From positions 17,819 to 81,818 of the forward strand of contig JAEXYH010000050.1 in assembly GCA_023451735.1 (NCBI GenBank): a DNA stretch of 64,000 bases, in the 5' to 3' direction. Positions 51,976 through 61,082 of the stretch are shown one piece after another. The stretch comes from Pseudomonadota bacterium (GTDB taxonomy: Bacteria > Pseudomonadota > Alphaproteobacteria > Rhizobiales > Rhizobiaceae). The position numbers and the translations under genes were made by a program. The notes below the pieces were generated by a model. The model searched no databases. It had not been told where the DNA came from and saw only the letters and a program-made list of their open reading frames with translations. Positions within the stretch are counted from its first letter, which is position 1, and the number at the start of each line of letters is the position of its first letter.

Positions 51976-53636
51976 CCGCCCAGATCCAGCCTGTGCTGTC
52001 TGTCCGTGACCTGCGCGTTGCAACAGCCGGCGCCAATCCGACCGAGATTCTTAAGAGCGTAAGCTTCGATATCGCACCCGGTGAAATCCTCTGCCTGGTT
52101 GGCGAATCGGGGTCGGGGAAATCGGTTACCTCTCTGGTGACTATGGACCTTTTGCCAGTTCGGGAACTGTGCGCCAGTGGCGGAGAGGTTCTTCTAAACG
52201 GTGAAGACATTCTAACCGCGACGCCCGCACGGACCAAGGCCCTAAGGGGCGCCGAGATGGCGATGATCTTTCAGGAGCCGATGACAGCTCTCAATCCGGT
52301 GCTGAAGATCGGATTGCAAATGGAAGAGGTCTTCGAGGCGCATGGGAAACTCGCTGCCTCTGAACGCCGAAAGGCGGTTCTGGACGCGATTGCCTCCGTT
52401 CATCTTCCCGATCCGTCGCGGATCTACGACAGCTTCCCGCATCAACTTTCAGGTGGTCAGCGGCAGCGTGTGATGATCGCCATGGCTCTTTCGCTTAAGC
52501 CTCGTTTGCTGATCGCGGACGAACCGACGACGGCGCTTGACGTCACGACCCAGAAGCAGATCCTCAGCCTGATCCGCACGCTCCAGGAGGAGCAGAACAC
52601 CGCGGTTTTGTTCATCACGCATGACATGGGTGTGGTGGCGGATATCGCCGACCGTGTTTGCGTGATGCGCAAGGGGGAGGTGGTCGAGCAGGGGGCTGTC
52701 GCCGATGTCCTCGGTAACCCTCAATCATCCTACACACGAGATCTGCTTGCAGCGGTGCCCTCGCTGGTTCCTCCGGCACCGAGACCAAAATCCAGATCTG
52801 CGCCCGCATTGGATGTGCAGCTCCTTTGCAAGCAATTCACCCTCGGCAGTTTTGTCTCACGCTTATTAGGTAAACCGGATCATGTGGTGCGCGCCGTCCA
52901 TGACGTGAGCTTCAAACTGGAGCGCGGCCGGACCTTGGGTATCGTCGGTGAAAGTGGATCGGGCAAGTCTACAGTAGCGCGCTGTTTGTTGCGGCTTGCA
53001 GATCCGACATCCGGGTCAGTCTGGTTGAATGGCAAGGAAGTCGCTCACGCACACGGAGCCGCATTGACGGAAGCACGGCGCGGGATCCAGATGGTTTTTC
53101 AGGATCCCAATCGCTCCCTCAATCCTCGCCTGCGTATCTCGGAGAGTCTGATCGAGGGGCCCCTGAATAGTGGAGAGAGGAGAGATTCTGCTCTCAGGCG
53201 CGCAGCCGAGATCCTCGAGGTCGTCTCGCTCCCATCGTCCAGCCTAGATCGGTTTCCCCACCAATTCTCCGGCGGGCAGCGCCAACGCATAGCCATTGCC
53301 CGCGCATTGCTGATGAACCCCGAGGTCATCGTCGCGGACGAGGCTGTTTCCGCGCTCGACGTCTCGGTGCAGGCGCAAGTGCTGCAGCTTCTCGACAAAA
53401 TCCGCACCGAACGCAATCTTGCCATGCTGTTCATCACCCACGATTTGCGCGTCGCAGCTCAGGTCTGTGACGACGTAATGGTGATGCAGAAGGGCGAGGT
53501 CGTCGAAATGGGGCCGGCGGGCCGCGTGCTTGCAGATCCACAACACAGCTATACCCGCGCTCTAATCGAAGCTGCTCCCGGCCGAAGCTGGGATTTTGGG
53601 CTGGGGCGCCCCGTTTCAACAGAGGCTCTACAATGA
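51972..53636 (+). CDS. Peptide/opine-type ABC ATPase, fused DppD-DppF
   Basis: A 554-residue protein with two complete ATPase domains in tandem. The first has Walker A GESGSGKS at 44-51, the signature QLSGGQRQRVMIAMA and Walker B LLIADEPTTALDV; the second has GESGSGKST near residue 325, FSGGQRQRIAIARA and VIVADEAVSALDV. The fusion replaces the separate D and F subunits found in most systems and thus can power the importer alone. It overlaps the carbon-nitrogen hydrolase gene by four bases. Confidence 0.92.
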   Translation: MTAQIQPVLSVRDLRVATAGANPTEILKSVSFDIAPGEILCLVGESGSGKSVTSLVTMDLLPVRELCASGGEVLLNGEDILTATPARTKALRGAEMAMIFQEPMTALNPVLKIGLQMEEVFEAHGKLAASERRKAVLDAIASVHLPDPSRIYDSFPHQLSGGQRQRVMIAMALSLKPRLLIADEPTTALDVTTQKQILSLIRTLQEEQNTAVLFITHDMGVVADIADRVCVMRKGEVVEQGAVADVLGNPQSSYTRDLLAAVPSLVPPAPRPKSRSAPALDVQLLCKQFTLGSFVSRLLGKPDHVVRAVHDVSFKLERGRTLGIVGESGSGKSTVARCLLRLADPTSGSVWLNGKEVAHAHGAALTEARRGIQMVFQDPNRSLNPRLRISESLIEGPLNSGERRDSALRRAAEILEVVSLPSSSLDRFPHQFSGGQRQRIAIARALLMNPEVIVADEAVSALDVSVQAQVLQLLDKIRTERNLAMLFITHDLRVAAQVCDDVMVMQKGEVVEMGPAGRVLADPQHSYTRALIEAAPGRSWDFGLGRPVSTEALQ

Positions 53637-54499
53637 TCCACGCATCTCTTGTCCAGATGGACGTCATTCCGCTTGCTGCCGCCGAAAATTTTCGCCGGAT
53701 ACGCGACTTCATCATGGCCGAAGCCGATCAGGGTGCGCAGCTGATCGTGTTTCCGGAGCTCGCCAATACCGGCTATGTTGAGCCACTGGTGCCAGGCGGC
53801 GGCTTCGTTTCCGATGTCCCGCATTATGGTCAGGCTCTCGTTGCGGCGTGTGCCGATCCGGCGGGTGAGGACATTGAAAGCCTCGTTTCTGTATGCCGTG
53901 AACGAGGCGTTAGCGTGATCGTCGGCCTCGGCATGCGCGATCCGGTCATGCCGGCGGTGATCCGCAATTCGGCTCTGCTGATCACGCCGTCGGGTGTCGT
54001 CGGCACCTATACCAAAGTTCATCAGTGGCATAACGAAAAGCTGTATTTCACCCGTGGCGAGGTGATCGACAGCTTTGATGCGGTCGGCACAAAGGTCGGC
54101 ATGCAGATCTGCTACGATTCTCGTTTCCCGGAACTCACACGTATCCTTTCTGAAAAGGGCGCAAGCATCATCGTCTCTACCTGGGCATCCTTCGGCCCGG
54201 CAGACAAGCCCGTGGCGGATGAGGAACTGTTCGTTCACCGCGGATATTCGCGAGCCGTAGAGAATGGAATCTTCTTCCTGAGCTGCAATCGGGCAGGCCT
54301 GCATGGCGACTTCCGCTTCTTTGGCAGGTCTTGCGTCATCGCACCTGATGGCAAGGTCGTTGGTCGCTTGAACCATGACCGGGAAGACGTCCTGCGCGTT
54401 CAGATCGACCTCGACGAGGTGACACGATACAGGTCTCGGGTCGGCATTTGGGCGGATTACGCTCCAGAAATCTATGCGTCAGCACGGACAGGCAGATGA
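53633..54499 (+). CDS. Carbon-nitrogen hydrolase (nitrilase superfamily amidase)
   Basis: A 288-residue cytoplasmic amidase. The Glu-Lys-Cys triad is visible: Glu42 (VFPELANTGY), Lys128 (GTYTKVHQWHNEKLYF) and Cys160 (GMQICYDSRFPEL). The closest functional groups are N-carbamoyl amino acid hydrolases and carbamoylputrescine amidase, but aliphatic amidases share the motifs. In this operon it could release ammonia or carbamate from the imported compound before the aminotransferase step. Confidence 0.87.
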   Translation: MIHASLVQMDVIPLAAAENFRRIRDFIMAEADQGAQLIVFPELANTGYVEPLVPGGGFVSDVPHYGQALVAACADPAGEDIESLVSVCRERGVSVIVGLGMRDPVMPAVIRNSALLITPSGVVGTYTKVHQWHNEKLYFTRGEVIDSFDAVGTKVGMQICYDSRFPELTRILSEKGASIIVSTWASFGPADKPVADEELFVHRGYSRAVENGIFFLSCNRAGLHGDFRFFGRSCVIAPDGKVVGRLNHDREDVLRVQIDLDEVTRYRSRVGIWADYAPEIYASARTGR

Positions 54500-55026
54500 G
54501 CGTCGCTAGGAACTCGCCTTGCCCGCCTCTATCGGATGCCGACTGGCCTGCAGAACTCGCGAACATGAAAGATGGTTTCGCGACGGGTTTGAACGTCTAT
54601 CGCACGATGGCGCATCATCCGGCATTGCTGCGCGCGTGGGCGCCGCTGCGACAGCATATCGTAAGGGACAGTGCTCTTGGTCCTGAACGATCGGAAATCG
54701 TGATTCTGCGCTCAGCTTATCGCCTGGGGTCGAGCTATGAATGGTCCCAGCACGTCCATCGTGCAAGCCTGCTCGGTATCAGTGATGAGCGGATCCAGGC
54801 GATGCGCGCAGAGCCCGACGGTGAAGACGCTCTGATTGCCAAGGCAGTCGATATGCTGCTTGTCGATCATCGCCTGACATTGGCCTTTGAGGTGGAACTG
54901 GCTCTGGCAATCGGTCGTCCGGCAGTGATTGACCTGATCGCAACGGTCGGTTTTTATTCGATCCTCGGCTATCTGCTCATGACCTACGAGACGCCGTTGG
55001 ACGAAAACATTCCGCTGGCAGAGTAG
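54496..55026 (+). CDS. Carboxymuconolactone decarboxylase-family protein 3
   Basis: A 176-residue AhpD-fold protein. ALGPERSEIVILRSAYRLGSSYEWSQHVHRASLLGISDERI is the standard motif of the cysteine-less CMD group (YEWxxH). It starts in a four-base ATGA overlap with the amidase gene and closes the operon, followed 12 bases later by a hairpin. Less similar to proteins 1 and 2 than they are to each other. Function unknown; members have been linked to lactone decarboxylation or peroxide defence. Confidence 0.8.
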   Translation: MSVARNSPCPPLSDADWPAELANMKDGFATGLNVYRTMAHHPALLRAWAPLRQHIVRDSALGPERSEIVILRSAYRLGSSYEWSQHVHRASLLGISDERIQAMRAEPDGEDALIAKAVDMLLVDHRLTLAFEVELALAIGRPAVIDLIATVGFYSILGYLLMTYETPLDENIPLAE

Positions 55027-55038
55027 CTATTGATACGA

Positions 55039-55061
55039 CAGGCGGGCCGCACGTCCGCCTG
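55039..55061. terminator. Hairpin at the end of the aminotransferase-M81-ABC operon
   Basis: CAGGCGG and CCGCCTG pair perfectly over a 9-base loop, 12 bases after the last stop codon. The T-run is poor. The 190 bases between the convergent genes hold nothing else. Confidence 0.5.
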
Positions 55062-55216
55062 ACCTGGGCCTCTCCGTTTGTTGCCCATTGCCTCTTTGGC
55101 TTTGGATCGCGCCGAAGACATCCAATTCGACCTGAAATGCATGCCCCTCGGTTCAAGCATCGCCAAATGACCTCCCTTTAGCTACCCGCAGAAAGCCGTG
55201 GCCAAAGGGATTTCTG

Positions 55217-56686
55217 TCAAGCCGCATCTTCATTCCATGGGAAGACTGCCGCCGTGTCGAGCTGAGCGTATGAGATCAATCGAACATCAGCTGGCCCTAA
55301 ATCCGGAGTGTCGATCACGATAATCCGGTCTGCGATTGGCTCGTAGAAATCGCGGAAATGGGTTTTGGAGCGTAGAAGGATGACGTCGTAATCTTCGGGC
55401 CGCTCGCCAAAAATATAGAATGGCTCACCGTCGACCGCGAAGGCGAAATGGGAGACGACTGAAATGCGGATCGAACCGACCTCGAGCAGTGCCGTCATGC
55501 CGAGATTGACCAGTGACCCTTGCTGATATCGGCCCGACATAGTGAACGACTTTTCTCCCGCCCATATTACTTTGGCCATGACATCGAGCGGACCGCCGGT
55601 TGCAGGATCCGTCTTGCCGGCGAGGCTCACTGAAATTTCCGTGCCGCTCCCCGCTTCATAAGCTTGCTGTGCCGCTTCGGGATCGAGCAGGAATGGAACG
55701 TTGACCTTGCCGACGTCCTGGCCCAACAGCGCCTTGAGGACATGTGTTGAGTCGTTCATCCGGTCCGCGTGTTCAAGCAGGACAATGGGCTTTCCTTGAG
55801 CCGGCCGCGCTTCCACATCCGAGAGGGCGTCCTCTACGGTCGCGACTGGCACGGATGCCCAAAGCGCTTGACGGTTTTCGAAAATAGCAGAAGACAGGCT
55901 CTGTGCTTTGCTAAACGCTGCCTCTTCGCCATCCCAGTCAAGGCAGATCACCGCCATGCCGGTATTTGGGCTGTCGGCATACGAAAATCCTGCCATCACC
56001 GAGATATCACAATCGTTTTGATCCTCTATCGCCCTGGCCTCTGCAATGATGGACGCAAGAGGTTGCAGTGACGTAGCGGACATAATGGAAGGGATGACCA
56101 CCCCAGGCTTGACGATGGCAAGGCCGGGTTTCGTGCCGGTCTTGATCATCCGCAATAGTGCATTTGTGGCCCTTTCGCCTGTCTCGCCCATATCGATATG
56201 CGGTGAGTGACGATAGGCGGCGGCAATGTCAGCACCTCGGAAGGTCTGGGCATCGATATTGCCGTGATAGTCGAGCGCAACCGCAATTGGAACAGATGGC
56301 CTCTTGGCTCTTACTGCATCGATGAAATGGCGCTCGACATCCTCGTAACCCGCGGCCCAGCATGCGCCATGTAGATAAAGCACGATGCCGTCAAGATCGC
56401 CTGCCTTATCTAGGCCATCCAGAGTCTCTTCTACGTAGAATGCGACCGCCTCGTTGGCTGCTGGTCCAAGAGCGCCTGCCGAGGCATTGACCAGAGGCAC
56501 CAGGGTCGCTGCTTGCTCCTCGCACACCTTGATTACCCCGCCGGGCACGGTGTTTGTCCCGCGATAGAGATCAACAATTCTGGAGCCGCGACTGCATACG
56601 CGCTCGAAATCCTTGATCCCCATGGCCTGCGGCACAGCCGTCACCGATTCAAGTGAGAAGCCGGCGAAAGCGATGCGAAAATTCAT
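55217..56686 (-). CDS. M81 family metallopeptidase (MlrC-like), paralogue 2
   Basis: A 489-residue protein that aligns with the one at 46978-48459 along its whole length, with shared blocks RIAFAGFSLESVTAVP, LHGACWAAGYEDVERH, ALDYHGNID, RHSPHIDMGETGERATNALLRM and SRTHFRDF-like ends. The metal ligands are conserved in both. The ATG at 56686 has GGAG seven bases upstream. It is monocistronic and convergent with the big operon; a CACTTGTATC sequence 123 bases upstream resembles the GntR-motif half of the 26-43 kb island. It may cleave a variant of the same substrate. Confidence 0.85.
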   Translation of the reverse strand: MNFRIAFAGFSLESVTAVPQAMGIKDFERVCSRGSRIVDLYRGTNTVPGGVIKVCEEQAATLVPLVNASAGALGPAANEAVAFYVEETLDGLDKAGDLDGIVLYLHGACWAAGYEDVERHFIDAVRAKRPSVPIAVALDYHGNIDAQTFRGADIAAAYRHSPHIDMGETGERATNALLRMIKTGTKPGLAIVKPGVVIPSIMSATSLQPLASIIAEARAIEDQNDCDISVMAGFSYADSPNTGMAVICLDWDGEEAAFSKAQSLSSAIFENRQALWASVPVATVEDALSDVEARPAQGKPIVLLEHADRMNDSTHVLKALLGQDVGKVNVPFLLDPEAAQQAYEAGSGTEISVSLAGKTDPATGGPLDVMAKVIWAGEKSFTMSGRYQQGSLVNLGMTALLEVGSIRISVVSHFAFAVDGEPFYIFGERPEDYDVILLRSKTHFRDFYEPIADRIIVIDTPDLGPADVRLISYAQLDTAAVFPWNEDAA

Positions 56687-57398
56687 GGTCAGCTCCGAAT
56701 TGTTCAGATTGGACTACGAGAGATGTCGACGACATAAAGCGTGCCGTCGATGTACTATGTTGCAGCCTTTCGATGGCAATGCAACAATCGTTGTAAAATT
56801 TATACGAAGATACAAGTGTTTCGTGTTCAGCCCGGCAAAGATCGGCATCTTGTAGCGAAACCAAGACTGGGCTCCGGCATCTTCAGATACGGTCTAAATA
56901 GGGAATATAAGAAAGATCAGAATGTTAGAGAAAATAGCACAAGGTAGCCGAAGGTTTGAATCTCTTCGAGACCTAAATTGGTTGATGGCAAAGCCCAATT
57001 TCGCTCGTACCCATCCTTGACCCTGTTTCCGTCACGTGGATATGCCCCCTTTCTCCTCTAGGGTCGACGTGGTCCAGAACCAGCGGTTCGATACCATCGG
57101 TGATGACGGCGGTGGTTGACGCATACTCTCCCTGATAGGGCCAGGATGTCACTTCCCCGGCTTCGCTATCGGAACGCCTAATCACCGCAGCGCCATCGTC
57201 GATATGAACGACGAAGGTCCGATCTGGCCAGCCAGAACAACAACCAGTGTTGCGGCATATGCTTCGTTGCATTGAGGGCGTTTGCGCGAGTTCAACACGT
57301 TCTTCGGTTCACGTCCATTCAACGCTTGCTGCTGCCGAGTTCATCTCGCGGCGCAGGAAACGATTTGACGATTGGCAGGAAATTCATTACTATGTACG
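56687..57398. other. Long divergent intergenic region between M81 paralogue 2 and IclR
   Basis: About 710 bases. The first 250 are AT-rich and contain the palindrome ACAATCGTTGT near 56784 and the reverse of CACTTGTATC at 56809-56818. The rest contains one doubtful minus-strand frame, listed separately. No promoter consensus is convincing by eye. Confidence 0.5.
56973..57272 (-). CDS. Doubtful hypothetical protein
   Basis: A 99-codon frame whose middle (DRTFVVHIDDGAAVIRRSDSEAGEVTSW) reads like real protein, but there is no ribosome binding site, and I know no family for it. It could be a small gene or the tail of a decayed one. Confidence 0.25.
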   Translation of the reverse strand: MQRSICRNTGCCSGWPDRTFVVHIDDGAAVIRRSDSEAGEVTSWPYQGEYASTTAVITDGIEPLVLDHVDPRGERGHIHVTETGSRMGTSEIGLCHQPI

Positions 57399-57416
57399 TG
57401 TTCAATATACTGAACA
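57399..57416. promoter_or_regulatory. Probable IclR operator
   Basis: TGTTCA-ATATAC-TGAACA is a perfect 6-6-6 inverted repeat lying 22 bases before the IclR start codon, where binding would block its own transcription and that of the five genes behind it. Confidence 0.65.
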
Positions 57417-57437
57417 TTTTGATCAAAGGAGGAGATC

Positions 57438-58190
57438 GTGAGCGGACGCGGCGTCGAACGTGTTTTGGATATGATCGAGTGGTTTGCGGCTTCACCGGAA
57501 GGCGCCAGCCTGTCGGAGATTGCCGTCGCACTCGCCATGCCGAAGTCGAGCGCGCTCCTGATGCTGCAGTCACTGAACGAGCGCGGTTACATTCATCGTC
57601 TTGGTAGCGGAGAATACCAGCTGCTCAGATTGCCGGGCGAGGTTTCGGCCGACGGTCGCAACTACGGTGCGCTCATTGCCCTGGTCTCGACTTATCTTTC
57701 CGAAGCGGTACAGCAGACGGGAGAGAGCGGTTTCGTTGCCGTTCTGGAAGGCCAATCGATCCGCTATCTCAACAAGGTCCTTCCGAAGCGCGAAATCCTT
57801 TACGATCGCGATATCGTTCCGACACGCCCGGCGCACAAGGTCGCCAGCGGCGTGGTCCTGTTGGCGGCCGGCAGCGATGCGGAAATTGAGGCTTATGCCA
57901 TGTCGGCCTCTCTGTCCGAGGTGGAACATTCGAAGCTTCGTGAAGCCATCGAAAGCGCCCGCGCATTAGGTTTCTACGTAAACGCTATGGGGGTCGTCGA
58001 AGGTGCCGCGGGTGCCGCCGCTCCGATCGTCGGCGCAAACGGCAAGGCTATTGCCGCGCTCAATATCTCCGGGCCGCAGGTCCGGTTTGTCACAAATTCC
58101 GACCGCATATCTGAAGTGGTCCGGGAAACGGCCGTCGCGATCAGTGAGGAGCTGACGCGTCGCAGCCGTCGTTTATCCAAAGGGAGGTAA
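57438..58190 (+). CDS. IclR-family transcriptional regulator
   Basis: A 250-residue regulator. The N-terminal winged HTH is VERVLDMIEWFAASPEGASLSEIAVALAMPKSSALLMLQSLNERGYI, and the IclR effector domain follows (RPAHKVASGVVLLAAGSDAEIEAY, and GVVEGAAGAAAPIVGANGKAIAALNISGP). It begins at a GTG directly after GGAGGAGATC and is the first gene of the operon: the binding protein starts three bases after its stop. Autoregulation through the operator at 57399 is likely. Confidence 0.9.
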   Translation: MSGRGVERVLDMIEWFAASPEGASLSEIAVALAMPKSSALLMLQSLNERGYIHRLGSGEYQLLRLPGEVSADGRNYGALIALVSTYLSEAVQQTGESGFVAVLEGQSIRYLNKVLPKREILYDRDIVPTRPAHKVASGVVLLAAGSDAEIEAYAMSASLSEVEHSKLREAIESARALGFYVNAMGVVEGAAGAAAPIVGANGKAIAALNISGPQVRFVTNSDRISEVVRETAVAISEELTRRSRRLSKGR

Positions 58191-58193
58191 GGA

Positions 58194-59291
58194 ATGAAAC
58201 TCGTCACTCTAACGGCCGTTGCCGGCCTGCTTGCCGGCATCGCCGGTTTTGCCCATGCTCAGGAAGTACCGGCCGGCTATCCGGCCGATTACTCGAAGAT
58301 CATCGAAGGTTCGCGCTCCGAGAAGGGCCTGATGATCTATTCCAACATGGCCGACAATAATTGGCAGCCGATCATCAAAGGCTTCAACGCCAAATATCCC
58401 TGGGTTAAGGTCGAGACCGTCGATCTCGGCTCCGGCACCGTGCATTCGCGCTGGGAAGCCGAAAAGGGATCGAGCGCCCGCACTGCCGATCTTCTGGTCT
58501 CCGGCGCCAACGACCGCTGGGCGTCCTACGGCAAGGACGGCCTAATGGACGACTACAAGAGCCCGGAAAGCGACAAGCTTCCGGAATTCGCTCATCCCTA
58601 TCCAGGCGTGAACGTGCTTTCCACCGACCCGCTGGTCATCACCTACAATGCGGCGCTTCTACCTGAGGATCAACGCCCGACCGATTTTGCTTCGCTGGTA
58701 GAAGATGCAGTGGCCGAGCCGGACTCGTTCAAGGGCAAAATCACCACCTATGACGCCGCGCGCAACAGCTTCGGCCTGACTGCCTGGTGGGCCTATATGG
58801 ACAAAAAGGGTGAAGCCGGCTGGGACGGCCTTCGCAAGATCGGTCCGATGATCCGCGGCGAGACCTCCGGCGGTCCGATGAACGAGAAGATCGCCACCGG
58901 CGAGTATCTCATGGGCATTGCCGTCTCCGGCATCACCATCTTCCCGCGTCTGGAACAGCCCGGCGGCGAGATCCTCGGCTTCGCCTTCCCCGACGACGGC
59001 ACGATCATGATGCTGCGCGGCATGGGCATTCCGAAGGGTGCGGCCAACCCAAACTCGGCAAAGCTCTTTGTCGATTACGCGCTCAGCCAGGATGGCCAGA
59101 CGCAGGTCGGCAAGGGCGGTCTCGTCCCTTACCGTGAAGACGTGCCGGAAGACCAGGTTCGCTACACGTTCCAGAAGATCAGCGAAATCGTCGGCAAGGA
59201 CAATGTGATCACTGCCGGTTTCGACCAGCGCCTGATAACCGAAGCCGGTCCCTTCGTCGAGAAGTGGAACGCGGCGATCGCCGGCAAGTAA
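58194..59291 (+). CDS. ABC transporter binding protein, ferric/AfuA-like family 1
   Basis: A 365-residue exported binding protein with a signal peptide (MKLVTLTAVAGLLAGIAGFAHA). LMIYSNMADNNWQPIIKGFNAKYPWVKVETVDLGSGTV is the domain start, and ADLLVSGANDRWASYGKDGLM follows. The fold is that of iron/organic acid-type class F binding proteins; no iron-binding tyrosine pair is evident, and the CoA transferase and lyase downstream suggest a carboxylic acid ligand. GGGAGG precedes the ATG. A long hairpin follows the stop codon. Confidence 0.85.
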   Translation: MKLVTLTAVAGLLAGIAGFAHAQEVPAGYPADYSKIIEGSRSEKGLMIYSNMADNNWQPIIKGFNAKYPWVKVETVDLGSGTVHSRWEAEKGSSARTADLLVSGANDRWASYGKDGLMDDYKSPESDKLPEFAHPYPGVNVLSTDPLVITYNAALLPEDQRPTDFASLVEDAVAEPDSFKGKITTYDAARNSFGLTAWWAYMDKKGEAGWDGLRKIGPMIRGETSGGPMNEKIATGEYLMGIAVSGITIFPRLEQPGGEILGFAFPDDGTIMMLRGMGIPKGAANPNSAKLFVDYALSQDGQTQVGKGGLVPYREDVPEDQVRYTFQKISEIVGKDNVITAGFDQRLITEAGPFVEKWNAAIAGK

Positions 59292-59299
59292 GCCGAGCC

Positions 59300-59349
59300 G
59301 AAGGGCCGGCCGCCACCACCCATAAACAGCCGGCCCTTCAACCAACTCT
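59300..59349. terminator. Intercistronic hairpin after the binding-protein gene
   Basis: GAAGGGCCGGC at 59300-59310 pairs perfectly with GCCGGCCCTTC at 59339-59349. It lies between binding-protein and permease genes, as in the two minus-strand ABC operons, and probably favours binding-protein expression. Confidence 0.6.
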
Positions 59350-59363
59350 GACAGGAAAAATCG

Positions 59364-61082
59364 ATGACGGATATCAGCCACCCCGGCACGGCCGGACGGG
59401 GGATAGACCGATCGCGTGCGATCTACTGGGGCGTTGCGGCGCTGACGACGATCCTCGTATTCGGTCCGATCACCCCGATCATATTTCAGGCCTTCCTCGA
59501 CAAGCCGCTCTATGACGACACGGCCGTCGTGACGGTCGGCAATTTCAGCCGCCTATTCAGCGAACCGGGCATGGCCGGCGTCTTCTTCAACACGCTCTAT
59601 TTCGGCGCGTTGACGATGGTCGTCGCGCAGGTGTTCGGCGCCGTCATGGCGGTTCTCGTCGGGCGCACCAATCTGCCGGGCCGCAAGTGGCTGGGCGAGA
59701 TCTTCATCTGGCCGTTGTTCGTCTCGAACCTCGTCATCGCCTTCGGCTGGTTCACCATGTACGGCCCGTCGGGCTTCATGACGCTCGCCGCAAAGACCTA
59801 TCTCGGCGGCGCGCCGTGGAACCTCTACAGCGTCACCGGCATGGGCATCGTCGCGGGCCTCAGCCAGGCGCCGCTCACCTATCTCATGTGTCTTGCAGCG
59901 GTCACCAAGGCTGATCCGTTGCTCGAAGATGCAGCGCGCTCCACCGGCGCCGGTCCTTTCCGGGCGCTGTTTTCGGTGACTATCCCGATGATCCGCCCTG
60001 CGATCATCTATTCGGCCGTTTTGAACTTCGTCGTCGGCATCGAGATGCTGGCCATCCCGTTGCTCTTCGGCGGCCCGTCCGGCATCCAGACCGTGACGAC
60101 ATTCCTCTATAACGCCGGCATCAACGCCGCCGTGCGCCCGGAATACGGCATCGTCGGCGCTGCCGCCGTCATCCTCCTGATCGTCGTCGCCTTCCTCGTC
60201 TGGCTTCAGGGCTTTCTGATGAAAGGTGCCGGCCGCTTCGTTACCGTGCGTGGCAAGGCGAGCCGTCCGTCGACGCTCGATCTCGGCGCATGGCGCTGGC
60301 CGGCATTCCTGTTCGTATTCGCCTTCGCATTCCTGACGATCATCTCGATCTTCGGCGGCATCTTCATGCGCTCGGCGGTGAGCTTCCTCACTCCGCTCAT
60401 CCCTTTCTGGAAGGTGCTGACAACGGCCAATTTCGAACATGTCCTCGGCTCGGCCAACTATGTGCGCTCCATCGTCAACTCCGTTCTGGTGGCGACGATC
60501 GGCGCTGCGATCGGCACCTTCTTCATCCTGGTGATCGCGCTCGTCGCCCGTCGTTCGGACTTCCGTCACAGCCGCGCGCTCGAATATATCGCGCTCTTCC
60601 CACGTTCACTGCCGGGCATCATCGCTGGTCTCGGCTTCTTCTATGCCGTCATCTGGTTGCCTGGGGCGGATATCATCCGCGGCACGATCGCGGTCCTGAT
60701 CCTCGCCTTCATGATCCGCTACATCCCGGTCGGTTTCGGCGCCATCGCGCCTGCACTTGCCCAGGTGGGTGAGGAACTTGACCGCGGCGCCCGCATCTCC
60801 GGTGCGGACTGGTGGACGACGGTGACGCGCATCATCGTGCCGATCCTCAAGCCCGCTCTGTTCAGCTGTTACGCGCTGCTCTTCATCCACTTCTTCAAAG
60901 AATACGTGACGGCGGCCTTCCTCTATCAGCCGGGTTCCGAAATCATCGGCACCACCATGCTGCAGCTTGTCGCCCAGGGCGATAACGGCCCGGTCTCCGC
61001 CCTCGCAACCATCCAAGTCATCATTACCGCCGCGTTCGTCATTCTCGCCCGCCGCGTCATGGGAGCCAAAATCTATGGCTGA
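59364..61082 (+). CDS. ABC transporter permease, two-domain ferric/AfuB type
   Basis: A 572-residue membrane protein composed of two permease halves, about 12 hydrophobic segments. EAA loops are EDAARSTGAGPFRALFSVTIPMIRPA in the first half and DRGARISGADWWTTVTRIIVPILKPA in the second. It forms the channel for the importer with the ATPase encoded next, with which it overlaps by eight bases. Confidence 0.88.
   Translation: MTDISHPGTAGRGIDRSRAIYWGVAALTTILVFGPITPIIFQAFLDKPLYDDTAVVTVGNFSRLFSEPGMAGVFFNTLYFGALTMVVAQVFGAVMAVLVGRTNLPGRKWLGEIFIWPLFVSNLVIAFGWFTMYGPSGFMTLAAKTYLGGAPWNLYSVTGMGIVAGLSQAPLTYLMCLAAVTKADPLLEDAARSTGAGPFRALFSVTIPMIRPAIIYSAVLNFVVGIEMLAIPLLFGGPSGIQTVTTFLYNAGINAAVRPEYGIVGAAAVILLIVVAFLVWLQGFLMKGAGRFVTVRGKASRPSTLDLGAWRWPAFLFVFAFAFLTIISIFGGIFMRSAVSFLTPLIPFWKVLTTANFEHVLGSANYVRSIVNSVLVATIGAAIGTFFILVIALVARRSDFRHSRALEYIALFPRSLPGIIAGLGFFYAVIWLPGADIIRGTIAVLILAFMIRYIPVGFGAIAPALAQVGEELDRGARISGADWWTTVTRIIVPILKPALFSCYALLFIHFFKEYVTAAFLYQPGSEIIGTTMLQLVAQGDNGPVSALATIQVIITAAFVILARRVMGAKIYG

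Noticed and set aside
59553..60569. 338-codon minus-strand frame rich in D, E and R
   Set aside because: Shadow of the AfuB-type permease, with composition typical of antisense membrane genes.
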